Assembly: GCA_036927565.1 (NCBI GenBank)
Contig: JAYESD010000009.1
Coordinates: 27,433,601-27,497,600, forward strand
Source: Tuctoria greenei
Taxonomy: Eukaryota; Streptophyta; Magnoliopsida; Poales; Poaceae
Length of the DNA: 64,000 nt
Direction: 5' to 3'
Under the pieces are notes generated by a model. The model was given only the letters and a program-made list of their open reading frames with translations, did no database searches and had not been told where the DNA came from. This document shows, in pieces, positions 1 through 11,036 of the stretch. The translations under genes and the position numbers were made by a program. Each line of letters opens with the position of its first letter. Within the stretch, counting starts at the first letter, position 1.

Positions 1-752
1 TTCAAACATGTTGTGCAACCTCCCGATCAACTCAACCACAATTCCTCCCAAACTTGGTTGTTGAACCTCATCTTCTCCCTAAGACTAGTTCAATGGATCC
101 CGTCACCATCCATGTTTTGAACTCAAGCAACACCTGCACATGAACATACAACCAATACTTCTGAGCACAAGTCCTCAACTTGACTCTCGATAGTTTCGAA
201 ACCATAGCACCTTACGTGAGCACCTCACATAAGCATGTTCCAAACCATAGCAAGATGATATCGGTCATAACCACCATAACCACCAAAACACACCAGAAAC
301 TTAGTAAAATAACACTAAGCAAACTTTCCATATATGTAAAGCAAGTTCAAAACATTACAAGGTAAAAGCAGAACAATTGCAATCAAGCTTTGGACCTTGC
401 CAAAGCTAATCGGATCTTGAGTCAGAGCTTATCAAAGCTAGCAAGACCTAGCACCGGAGCTTACCAAATCTAGCAGGACCTAGCACCGGAGCTTACTAAA
501 GCCAGTGGGACCTAGCAAAAACATGTCGGACCTAGCCATAGCTAGTCGAACCTAGACAAAGAAGTTGGACCTAGACAAAACAAGTCGGGCCTTATGTTGG
601 ACCTTGCTGGAGCTATCCAAAACAAGTTGGACCTATCGTCGGACCTTGCAGGAGATCGGAACTAGAGTCGGAACTTGTTAAAAAGGGTGATTTGGCAATA
701 TTCAAAACTTTTATCATCATAGTCAATGTATTCAGCACACATAGGTCTCACA
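1..752 (-). mobile_element. Sirevirus-like Copia LTR fragment, truncated by window edge
   Basis: This stretch matches the distal part of the two LTRs at 22126-23987 and 30552-32407, in the same orientation. Shared landmarks are the segment around 100-140, the repeated cggagctta and gtcggacct motifs at 440-680, and the terminal agcacacataggtct. It ends in CA at 752, like the full LTRs. It is clearly more diverged from them than they are from each other, so it is an older or different copy. The other end lies left of the window. Confidence 0.75.
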
Positions 753-1447
753 CTTATTACTCTCTCCAAGTTTATTGCATAAAGAGGGAGTAGAAGACAT
801 GGCTACAAGAAAAAGAAAAAGAAAATGCATGCTTACATCATAAGCATGAGAAAAAAGTAGCCATGTTTCATCTCTGCAAAATAAGAGAGTCTACATAAAT
901 AGGAGTCATCTCAAGCATCCACATCCACTTCCACTCTATCACAAATGCACAAGTCTTGAATCAAATAGTTTTGAATTGATTTCTCCTAAGGCTTGCTTTT
1001 TTTACTTAGCAATATTATGTATGCAAATATGTCTACTACATTCCCTCCCAAGCTTCACATGCAAGCCTTATTTAGTGGTAGGATGAATTTAGGCAAAATG
1101 TCTTGGTGAGGACATATTTCCACTACACATAAAGGAGAGACTGATAGAATCAAATTGAGGTACTTATGATCTAAATTGAACTCTCCAAAATTTGAGTGAA
1201 CTTAATCTCTAGGGTATGTGTGCTCCATGTGCTGTTCTATCTTTCAACCACCCATGAATAGGAGATTGCATAAGCCCCATAATGACTTAAGATGGGTGAA
1301 GTACCATGCCAATTTTTGCAATACTAGGTAGAGTATTTTGTTGTGCACATGGTACTTTTGAAAAGTAGAACATAGTAGCAACTCCTGATCATCAAACTAA
1401 AGTCTTGACTTTGCTCGAGACGAGCAAAGGATTAAACTTGGGGAGAT
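753..1447. other. unassigned retrotransposon-internal sequence
   Basis: No coding region is supported here. The right end carries a purine-rich stretch of the kind found before a 3' LTR (cgagcaaaggattaaacttg, then gggagat), next to the LTR-like start at 1448. This is a common arrangement in plant Gypsy elements. The left end adjoins the Copia LTR remnant and may belong to it. Confidence 0.4.
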
Positions 1448-2959
1448 TGTTGACGGCTGTTATATACCAATTTCACCTGTCAATATAACTCAATTATGTG
1501 AAGGAAATATCATTTATTCCACACATCACCTTTCTATTTAACCTATTTCCACTTGTACTTGGAGAAATTGGTGCATACAGGTATTTTATACAGAATTGAA
1601 GTGAAATAAGGAGATGGATCCTATAAAATATCATCCCAGCCAATCAAGCACTGACATGTGGCACCACATGGATCAAATGACCCACAAACAGAAGTATCCG
1701 AGGTCATCCAACGATGTACACCCTATATCAGTAAAGGGGGACCCATCTGGAAGTCACTCCAAGAAAGCACAGACCATTTGGCAGACTTACCAGGTCGGCC
1801 CACCCCCCTAGTCGGCCGACCTGGTATCTCCTCCAAACTTGGTCAGCTTCCACGTGTTGGCTCCTCTCAGCTTGAAGAAGTCATTGATGACTGATACGCG
1901 CGCTTTTGGTGGCAGGAACCGACCCTTCTCCAAGCTATAAATAGGACCCCTCATTCCAACACACACCACTTGAACATCATTCTATTGTATACACTAGTTC
2001 TCTTAGTCCATAATGGAGTTAGGCTATAGAGAGGAGAGCCTCCAGTCCCAAGTCCAAGTTTGGAAAGGTATGACTCATGTATCTTTCCTTATATTTGTGA
2101 TTTTATGCATAATAAAGATATTATCTTTAGTCTTCTTTTATTCATATACTTGGATGAAGCGTTTCTTGTTTGATTGCGGATTCCATGTATGTGGTACAAG
2201 TAGTCTTTATGATTATGGCATATCACTCCTAATCTATCATCATAAACACTACAAACCCTCACTATATTCTAACTAGTTATGATATGATAATGTTAATATG
2301 AATAACTTATGTTATGTCTCAACATTGGTTCAACGATGTTTAGGTTTGTCATTTACTTAGAGAGGTACTTGTACTCGAGCCTCTAAGGTATTTACTTAGT
2401 ATGCTAGCATGGTTCTAGGATAGTAAGTAGCATTGAATGTCTCGTAGACCCACGAATTGAAGAGGTAGGTAGTAGGTGGTGATAGCCCTATTTGTCCTTT
2501 GTAATCCTCCACGTTCGGCTATGCCACAGGCTCTTGGCGGGAGTCGCCCTAGTATTGCTAGAGGTAAACCCGTGCCCGATGTGTTGAACAACTTAGCATA
2601 ATTATTCACCATTGACTTACTCATTAGTATCTAAACCTAGGCTATGTATATGTATACTAGAAGCATTGTAGGAGCAACTCTCCAACTCTTAGTCTAATCT
2701 CCATTAGCACCCATCCACCCTCTAGAAAAGATTGCTTAGGTGTGTGTCACACTACCCATGTTATCAACTTACCCTGTCTTAATAATTGATTAGTATCCCA
2801 TAGCTTGACCATAAGCGTAGTGTTTACTCCATTGCCTTCCTATGGGATAAGTACGATACCCTTGGTAATATTCTTGTGTGAAATACTACACGATGATTTT
2901 TGTGCGCTTGAAGACCACACCTCTTTCGAGAGATGATTTGTGACGTAAGAAACGTATAC
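1448..2959 (+). mobile_element. Gypsy-type LTR (probable 3' LTR)
   Basis: It starts with TGTTGACGG directly after a polypurine tract at about 1430-1447. It carries a clear TATA box, TATAAATA at 1936-1943, 0.5 kb into the LTR, as expected for a U3 promoter. Near its end lies the phrase gaaatactacacgatgat followed by tgtgcgcttg, which resembles the R-U5 end of many plant Gypsy LTRs. The 3' border (about 2959, ...gtataca) is a guess because no second LTR is in the window. Small ORFs inside are not believed to be genes. Confidence 0.55.
1936..1943 (+). promoter_or_regulatory. TATA box of the Gypsy-type LTR
   Basis: TATAAATA in the context caagctataaataggacc, inside the LTR and followed about 70 bp later by an ATG. 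It is typical of an LTR core promoter. Confidence 0.5.
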
Positions 2960-3049
2960 AGACATCCAGCTCCGACATCGTCCAGGGGGCCCACTATCGA
3001 CATCCCAACACGTCGATGACAGTAATAAGCTCTGATTCGTGAGTACACT

Positions 3050-3850
3050 CTTCCGCCCCGCTCTTGTTGCTAATAGGGTTATCTTGTGGTAACATGTATT
3101 CAAGGGGCCTATCGTCGATGTGTCTACAATGATGGTGGGCGACGCCAGAGCAGCTAGCTCCAGCACCTCCCAGGGGGCCTGCCGTTGACGTCCCTACGAT
3201 GATGGTGGGCGATGCCAGAGCAATTAGCTCCGGCACCTCCCAGGGGGTCTGCCATCGACGTCTTTACAATGATGGTAGGCGACGCCGAAGCAGCCATCTA
3301 CAGCACCTCCCAGGAGGCCTGCCATCGACGTCCCTGCGATGATGGTGGGTGACGCCGGAGCAATCTGCTCTGGCACGTCCTGGGGGGGCCTGCTGTCGAC
3401 GTCCCTGCGATGATGGCGGGTGACGCCGGAGTAGCCAGCTCTGGCACCACCCAGGAGGCCTGTTGTCGACGTCTCTACAATGATGGTAGGCGACGCCGGA
3501 GAAATCAGCTTTGGCACCTCTCAAGGGGCCTGCTGTTCATGTCTCTACAACGATGGAAGGCAACGTCGCAGCAGCCAGCTCTGGCACCTCCCAGGGGGCC
3601 TGCCGCCGACGTCTCTACAACGATGATAGGTGACGCCAAAGCAGCCAGCTCCGGCATCTCCCAGGGGGCCAGCTGTCGATGTCCCTGCGATGATGGTGGG
3701 TGACGCCAGAGCAATCAGCTTTGGAACCTCCCAGGGGTCCTGTAGTCGACGTCCCTGCAATGATGGCGGGTGACGTCGAAGCAGCCAGCTCCGGCACCAC
3801 CCAGGGGTCTGCCATCGACGTCTATACAACGATGGTGTGTGACGACCGGA
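3050..3850. repeat. 70-bp minisatellite, about 11 copies
   Basis: The phrase gacgtcyctrcratgatgg recurs at 3187, 3257, 3327, 3398, 3468, 3538, 3608, 3678, 3748 and 3817, a period of 69-71 bp. A decayed unit sits at about 2970-3010. Each unit also contains a cagctcyggcacctccca block and gggggcctg. 70 is not a multiple of three, and overlapping ORFs exist in several frames, so the reading frames are by-products. The array adjoins the LTR and probably belongs to a retrotransposon leader or internal non-coding region. Confidence 0.9.
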
Positions 3851-3859
3851 GCATTTTGC

Positions 3860-6800
3860 CCCAACCACAAGTTTCAAAAACAAAGCTTGGTGCCCCTGAA
3901 GGGGCCTGCCGACTTCAACTACTTTACCTTCCCCACTCCACTGGGGGCCAAAAACATCCTGCGATCAAGTGATAGGCGTACCCAACCATCTGGCCACATC
4001 TACCAGGGGGCCTCTAAGGGGGTTTGATAGGTAGGACGTCAACTGACGCATATCGGCTATGTCTACTGTGCAATCATTGGTTCCTGAAAAACTAACGAAG
4101 TCAGCAAAGTCCTTCAGGCACTTACGCTGCTAAGAGCCCGGGCGAACAAGACGAGAAGCACAAGACACAACCAAGAAGCTAATCATGAATTCAAATTCAT
4201 TGAAGGTTATTTACAAAGGGGCGAGCCCCGAATAAAAAGGTGCCCCCGCCTAAGGGCCGCCAACCTCAATCTCTCACGATCTGTGCGGTGACATGTTTGG
4301 CGGCATCCTTGACTTCTACCATTGCCGCCTCTTCATGTGCCGCAATGGGGTCGTCGACTACCTAGTCCAGAGGTATCACCGGATACCAACTCCGGTAGCT
4401 CACCAGAACGTGGGATGCCACTATCTCCACCAGCGCTCTACCCTCGTCTTCCAAATGGAAAGCCAGTTGTTGCTCCTGCAAATCGAGCTCTCGGGCGAGG
4501 CACTTCGAAGTCTGCTATTGAGCTCGGGTGTCATGCTCTAGTAGGAGGAGTTCTTGGCGCTCAGCTAGGTGTTGCTCCTGATCTCGCGCCAGGTTGCTCT
4601 CGCGAAGCTCAAGGTCCCCGATGCGGGACTACAACCTGTCCCGATCTACCCTAAGTCTTCATCGCCCAGGCTGTCGCCTCTTGCTCAGCAACAGTGGCTT
4701 CCCGCTCAACAACAGCGGCCTCGCGGCATCCCAAGGTCACTCGAAGCACTTCAAGGGAATCGAGGCAGGTGTCAGCCGCTGGATTGGTCACCTTGGCATC
4801 ATCCAGAATCTTCTGGGACGCCGCGTCCATGGCATTCACCAAGCGGCGCCTCAACTCCAGCTCCTCACCCTCCTCCTGGGCTTCTCCTTCGCCTCATCAA
4901 TCCTAGACCTCACTAGGTCCTCCCAGGCCCGGAGGCATCTGTCCTCTGCTCGCAGCTTCTCCCACTCTGTGGCGAGGACGCTTGGGCTCTGCGGAGGCTG
5001 GACTGCACCAAGTTGATGTTGGACTGCGTCGAGTCCATGACGTCGGAGAGGCACTCTGGTTCTGCTGAAGCTATGGACGGCCGCCAAGTGATCATTTCTG
5101 GAACATCTTCCCCCTGCGACGATCAGGGCAAGGCCACCAGCACCGGAGACCTCGCCGCTGGGAGCTCAGCAAAAGTTACGCGCCACCCGAAGTGGCAGCA
5201 CCACCATCACCCGAGGCGCCACCTGCTGGAACAGCAGCCTCAGGGGTCGGACCCTCAGCTTGCTGAGCGGACTCCGGCATTACCTCCAGCACGGCAGTCA
5301 GAGGTGCTTCACTGCTCGCACCAGGCGCGAGCGCTGGAGCGACACTCTCTTGTACGAGCTCGGTGGTCTGCTCCGCCGATGCAGTCGTGGTCCCTTGGGA
5401 CGACTTGGGAGCGCTCCAGACCACTACCCCCAGAGGTAAGGGCATCACCGCAGCTGACGAAGACCTATAGATTGGAGTCAAAGTCTGTTCAAACAAGAGA
5501 ACAGATGAAACAACGATGCATGGTTCGGTAAGAATGCCTTACCGACGACCCCGGAAGCTCCAGCAGGCCTCAAGTTTCGACGACTCTGGGGATGTGGGCT
5601 CCTCTATCGATATGGCAGTTGAGGTTGATTCGACTGGGCCTCCACCAGAACTATCGGCGCTGCTGCCAGCACACATCGGTGTGCCTCCACCGACCCCAAC
5701 GGCGCCACTTCTGGAGCCCCCTCCAGAGATACCGCCGACATCCGTCGCCAAGCCCGTGGCAAGGCTGCCAGTGGCCAAAGACTCTTGGCGTGGGGCTCCG
5801 CAGATGTAGCGCTCCCGGAGCCCTCACCGGCGCCTTGGACTGCAGACGCGGCGGAGACGCTGACTGGTGTGTCGTCCCTGGTCAACAGCAGACTCGTCGC
5901 TTGGCAGACTCGTCGCTTGGCGGGCTCTCCATTGGACGTTGGCTTGGGACAAAGGCTGCCCTCGGTGGTGCCCTCGGCGGTGACCTAGGACGTTTGTCCT
6001 TCATGACCTCGAAAACCAGTGAATTTCTCTTCCCCGTATCAAGGACCAGTGCAATGCCCTTCCCCCTGACGGAGAACGGGTTTTCCGCCCTCTGCACTTT
6101 GGACCTCGGAGCAGGTGCAGACTCTTGCGGAGAGTCGCCGACGATCAGCCCACAGTCCGCGTCTCCAACCTACTGCGGCACAAGACAAATTGTGTCCAGG
6201 TTTGACATCTCCCTCAGGATCTTCATCTTGAGGTCCCGGTCCGTGCAAAGTGGCGAACAAGGCCGGGGAGGGTGAAGACGTCGAAAGACAATGGGTCGTC
6301 ACACGCCTTGGACATCACATCCAACACCTATCGATGGGTCATCTCTGTGTCATGAGCCCTCACCAGCATGTGATGTCTTGCAGTTCGATGTATTGCCATT
6401 CCACGCGGCAATGATGCTGGAGAGGGGCCAGGCATCGACACACAAAGTCCGCCAGCACCATCAACGACGACAAACCATGGTCCGTTAGGTATCAGATCCT
6501 TTTGATCACCAAGGTATACTCCAGCTCCAACTCCAAGCGCTCCTCTTAGGTCTTCTTCCTAAGTGTCGGCCAGTTTATGGGCAGGACTATGCGATCGTGG
6601 ACATCGGCATTTAGGATCACCCAGTTACCCCTCCAGTCGTCCTACCTCGCGGCGGAAAGTGGGGTGATGTACTTGAAGCGACTGTTGGCTTGCTGCTGGA
6701 AGTAGTAGACACCAAGGAAGTTTGTCTTGCTCTTCCCATTCCACCTCAACATGAAGAATTGTAGGAACACCAGCACAGACGGGTACACTCCCACGAACAT

Positions 6801-7600
6801 CATGCAGAAGTGCAAGAACACCACCGCCACCACCAAAGAGTTGGGTGACAGGTGATGAAGCTGGAGCCCGAAGACCTCTAGAAGCGTCACAAGGAAGGAG
6901 GAAATGGGTGGAACGAACCTGAAGTATGCGTACGAGGTGAAGAAGGCGATCTCTTTCTCCTCCAACTTGAGAGGCATGGAGCCGGGGCGGATCAAATTTC
7001 ACTGCTCCTTGTCCTCCCAGCCAAGCAGTCGCCTCAAGGGCGCTACGTCCACCACGCGGGAAGGAGGCAAGTTCGAGGCCATTGGAACAGGAGTCAAGAA
7101 CCTTGCAGGTGGGGGAAGCTCGGGTGCTCAAGGAGGAAGATTAAGGATCAAACATTGGGGTGTGAGTAACAAAGGAACTACCATTGCCCACAAAGGTTTC
7201 CTTTTAATCACTCCAACGACGTTTGAGCGCATCGTGCGGGTCGCATGGGACCGAAACCTGCTGCTCAACCCACAGCGTCCATGACAACGGGGCCCAGGTC
7301 CTCTGTCAGAAAGACTAGCCTGAGCGGGCACCCACCTGAGAAGGCAACCTGACGGTTCCCATAAAGGTGGAGCAAGAGCAGCGGAAGCGCAATAGACATA
7401 TTGGGAACCATCGTGATAAAGATGCGGCAAGCAAAGATCCCGTCGCCACGACCCCTCTACCAGAGGGGTACGCGTGGCAACGATGGCAGAGGCGCACACT
7501 ACTTCGGCTGACCAAGATGAAATCAAAAGCCAGCGCGAGAAAGTAAGGATAGGGCTCCACCCTCGGGCTCATCACCTCCACCCAGAGTGGACCAAGGGGT
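3860..7600 (-). pseudogene. decayed 'putative gypsy type transposon' (PF04195-like) gene
   Basis: Conceptual translation of the minus strand at 6995-6642 gives a segment with FFTSYAYFRF, then FGLQLHHLSPNS, then FVGVYPSV and GVYYFQ. These match in order the plant 'putative gypsy type transposon' domain (PF04195, Transposase_28) found in non-autonomous Gypsy-related elements. Downstream at 5087-4650 the same strand encodes charged heptad-like text with Glu/Arg/Ala repeats (REAAVVEREATVAEQEA), the coiled coil usual for these proteins. The frame changes repeatedly and stops are frequent, so this is a relic. The plus-strand ORFs over the same DNA are treated as shadows. Exact exon limits cannot be given. 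Confidence 0.6.
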
Positions 7601-7606
7601 CACTGT

Positions 7607-8759
7607 CGGTACCCAACATATCGAGTACCCTCGCGCACAGGCTAAAAACACCTAAGTACCCTGCCTCCCTGCTGAGGCAGGGTCCAATGATGCCACGTGT
7701 CCAGAAGACCTGGACCCTGACCTACCTCAGGTACAGGTTTCGGTGCTGTCACATGGACCCAAAGTTGGGGTCCAGCTCCCCTGAAGAGACGGGCTCCTAA
7801 GTGGCCACGTGTCTAGCAGGACGGGACCCCACTCCTCCATAGGAGTGGGCTACGATGTTGCCATGTGGTCCGAAGCACCAGGTCGGTCACCTCCCATAGA
7901 GGCGGGCTCTGTCTCTACCACGTGTCCTGCAGTCCCAGATCCTCGGCTCTCCTCAGGGGCAGGTTCCGTGGCTGCCACGTGGCCCACAGTATGGGACTCG
8001 TCCTCCCCCACAGAGGTGAGCTCTTGTGCTATAACGTACCCTACAACTTCTCCTAGATGGTGGGTTGCTGGAGTTAAGGAGCAGGTGCCTTGTCTAAATC
8101 AGGCATTGAAGACATGCGCATGACACGGCGCACACCAATTGTCAGGTACCGCTATGCCCAATCGCATCGCAGTGAAGACGCCACAGGCCTATCCCACTAT
8201 GCCAAGTGGGTAGCTTATGGCGACAGGACAGTTGGACGGGACATCCCCTGCCATCATCAACAACTACGCATGGGCCACTGGCGTCAGAGGCGGCAAGACG
8301 GTGGGTCTTCAAGCCACATTCAGAGGAAGCTTATGCGAGAAGCTTTAGATCTTTAGGATAAGATCGCCCCGGGGCCACCTGTCGGACCCTGGACCCCACT
8401 TGTAAGATGTTCGGCCTTGGACTGTGAAAGGATGGGGCAGCCACCAACTGACGTAACTTCAACTGCACTTAACACACGCATTCAAACCCCAGAGGGCACA
8501 CTCTTCAGCGATACAACTAACACCGTGGAGTAGGGTATTATGCTCCGGCGGCCCGAACCACGTAAAACCATCGTCTCACCATCTCTCATACGCGCAACCA
8601 CACCCGAGGACTAAGCCCTGCTGATCAAGAACTTTCGCAGGCTGCTCGCATAGCAGGTCTGTGGGAAGTGCCGCAAGAACACTTTAACACAAACCTTAGC
8701 ATTCGAACAGCAACCTGTCAGACGCTGGTGCAGGAGCCACAGGTGCTGACTTCAGGAAC
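7607..8759. mobile_element. GC-rich LTR-like block
   Basis: It begins TGTCGGTACCC at 7607 and contains the phrase ggagtagggtattatgctcc (about 8530), seen in many grass Gypsy LTRs. It lies at the 5' side of the minus-strand PF04195-like relic, where a 5' LTR is expected. A second TGTCGGACCC start occurs at about 8380, so two LTR-like sequences may be joined. No target duplication was found. Confidence 0.4.
7690..8045. repeat. ~57-bp tandem repeat carrying CACGTG-type motifs
   Basis: Related motifs recur at about 7692 (gccacgtgtcc), 7747 (tcacatggacc), 7803 (gccacgtgtct), 7860 (gccatgtggtc), 7918 (accacgtgtcc) and 7976 (gccacgtggcc). This gives an even spacing of 55-58 bp. Between them are GC-rich units with cctcccatagaggcgggct-like text. 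CACGTG is the G-box core, so the array could bind bZIP or bHLH factors, but that is inference. Confidence 0.7.
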
Positions 8760-9264
8760 ACAGCTAAGTTTCATCAACTTAGCTAAATTCAGTCAAATTT
8801 GATCAAACTTAGTCAATTTGAGATAAACTTACTCAAATATAGACAAACTTAGCCAAATTAGATAAAATTTAGCCAAACTTAGTAAAATTTGATCAAACTT
8901 AGTCTAGTTGAGACAAACTTACTCAAACATAGCCAAAGCTAGGTAAAGTTGCTCAATTCTAGCTCATTATAAGCAAATTTAGTCAAACATATATTTTATT
9001 TTTAAATTTATAACTTGTCTAACTACACTTGTACATCACAGGGATCGGTGATGGAGGCTCAGACTCCATCGCCGCAGCTGTCACGGTGTGAGGACGACTT
9101 TCCGGGCTCCAAAAGTAGTGGGAGTGTGTATTGTATTGTGATGTGGATAGTTTCTTATATGTGATACTGTTGATATTATTGTGCTTATGTGATTATTGTG
9201 ATTATTGTAACTATCTGTGAACTGGGTGTCGTGCCAAGTTAGTAGTTTTCTTTTAAAAAAAATG
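8760..9264. repeat. AT-rich short-period repeat and non-coding flank of an older element
   Basis: From 8765 to 8995 the phrase caaacttagtcaaatttg and variants recur many times. A longer period of about 93 bp is visible, with aatttgatcaaacttagtc at about 8793 and 8886. No ORF is supported. The stretch 9050-9260 is unique-looking and ends in an A-run before the TTATTTATGA repeats. Confidence 0.6.
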
Positions 9265-9393
9265 AAATCCCTTATTTATGACAGCCAAAGTCTTGATCGT
9301 CATAAATAAGCCATTATTATTTATGATAGTCCTTCTAGTCGTCGTAAATAAGGAGTCCGAAGCACCACGTGACACGAGCTCTTTATTTATGAT
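9265..9393. repeat. left half of an older element's TTATTTAYGA repeat array
   Basis: Alternating direct and inverted copies of ttatttatgac and cgtaaataag occur here. They reappear beyond the CACTA element at 36039-36187 as cgtaaatatg, ttatttacgacc and ttatttacgatcg. The CACTA element therefore landed inside an existing subterminal-type array. The outer array may end near 36187 (ggttccaaagtg). Confidence 0.6.
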
Positions 9394-9890
9394 CACTACT
9401 ACAAAAAGCATTTTTACAGGCGCCTCAAATTTTCAAACACAGGCGATCCTTAAAAATATGCGACTGTGATGACGAATGATATAATAACCGCCTGTGATAA
9501 AAGAACAACACACGCGGATTTTAAAGAACAACCATCTAGGTAAATACATGATCTTCACAGGCGGTTCTTAATTAAGAACCACCTATAATGCAATGAACTT
9601 CACAGACGGATTTTAAGAAACAACCGCCTGGGTAAATACATGATCTTCATAGGCGGTTCTTAATTAATAATCGCCTGTAATGTAATGAACTGCACAGACG
9701 GTTCTTAATTAACAACGGCCTGAGAAGATCATGTATTTTCAGCGGTGGTCATTGTTTAAGAACCATATGTAGTTGTTCAATTATCACAAGCGGTTTTCAT
9801 TAAAATTACAGGGATGTAGTCGTTGCAATTATCACAACCGTATGTAGTCATTGCAGGGAAAATTGTATCAGGAAAAAAACACAGATGAGC
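9394..9890. repeat. left CACTA terminal inverted repeat and subterminal GGCGGT array
   Basis: After the 16-bp terminal repeat come many copies of a motif close to acaggcggttcttaatta, in both orientations and often as paired hairpins around ttaattaa. In En/Spm such subterminal repeats are bound by the element's own protein. That role here is inference. Confidence 0.85.
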
Positions 9891-10060
9891 GGATACTAGT
9901 ACAGTAATGCATTATAGGAAATACTCGATCACCAGTGAGGCTGGCTTAATTGTGATAATACACCATTAGAGGCTTTACAATTGTTCAAAGATAATTTCTT
10001 TACACACTGAACAAAAATCATTCTACATTCATTGTAGATTGACGATGAAGCTCCCATCGA

Positions 10061-10900
10061 TCAATCTAAATTGTACTGTCCTGCTTGCTCCCGAACACGT
10101 CTCTTATATTCCGCTGGATCCTGAAAATATTGACATTATTTAAATTAACAAATGTCAAAGGAGGAATGAATAACCTACATTGGTCACTAAGTCAAAGTGT
10201 CATCTAACCTTGATAAGTAGATTATAGCAATCATTTTTAACATCAGGCACATTTGGCTGATGCAGCAAACGCTGAACTTCAAGTAGTATAGTTTTGATTG
10301 TAAAAGCACTACACCACCCCTACGAAATATAATTTAAGCAATATAAGAAATTAGTTCAAATAAGTTCGACAACAATTATAAGTAATAATTACATGAACAA
10401 AATAGGTCTATCTTACAGTCTCTTGATCAAGAATCCCGATGCAGAGTGCTCCCGAACGATGGACATTTGGGTGGAAGAACCCAATTGGAAAGGCGCATCT
10501 TGGAGGCACCAAGGGATAGTCCTCAGAGAAGGAGATTGTCAGGGGGTAGTAACCATCTTCCCATTCAGTCTGCAAAAGAAATTTATTAATAGGAGGACGA
10601 TGGTTAAACTCATATTGTGCTTGTTCTTCATGACTTACCCCTTCTTTACCGAGGACGATGCACTGCCACTTCAATAAATCTCCCAATTCAGGCTTCGCGG
10701 AGAAACCCTACGCGGAGAAATTGAAAATACCAAAAACAAAAAAGACGGAAAAACAAACTACAGTTAAGTTCATCAGTCCATTACAAATACATATGTATAT
10801 ACAACCATGCAACCGGTGTGCCATATGTACATACATGGGGATGGTTCTTGCGCCACGCCAAGCGCTCCTCCTTCAATCGGCTACACGCCCGAGACATCAT
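10061..10900 (-). CDS. SUMO-conjugating enzyme (E2, SCE1/Ubc9-like), five exons, carried by the CACTA element
   Basis: Exons (minus strand) are 10835-10900, 10639-10707, 10417-10569, 10209-10319 and 10061-10120. Every junction is GT-AG and in phase 0, giving 152 residues against about 160 for plant SCE1. Visible hallmarks are the N-terminal SUMO-binding helix (RLKEERLAWRKNHPHGF), the HPN motif in FFHPNVHRSG, the catalytic Cys in ALCIGIL, GW after it, and the C-terminal DPAEYKRRVREQA. The family transfers SUMO from the E1 to target lysines, mostly in the nucleus. The N-terminus (MMSRACS) differs from the usual MASGIARG, and the Arg-Pro after GW is Cys-Ser. The first ATG follows a splice-acceptor-like ctttcag, so a 5' leader intron or splicing from the upstream TNP2 gene is possible. 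No stop or frameshift was found, unlike neighbouring TNP2. It could instead be a resident cereal-type SCE1 variant, but it lies wholly inside the transposon. Confidence 0.88.
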
Positions 10901-11036
10901 TATCTGAAAGACCAAACTTCCAAACTTCCAAATTATTGAGTCCAAACGCATATGTACACAAACGCAAAAGGACACAATCCATATACCAACATTGTTCTAA
11001 GTTGATTTCAGAAGATACAAATATATACAATATATA

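Noticed and set aside
3050..3850. Repeat array that could be taken for CRISPR
   Set aside because: The 70-bp units are contiguous and diverged with no unique spacers. This is a minisatellite in a plant nuclear genome.
4594..6275. Several 140-227-residue plus-strand ORFs
   Set aside because: The minus strand carries the PF04195-like and coiled-coil text. The plus-strand ORFs have no recognisable content.
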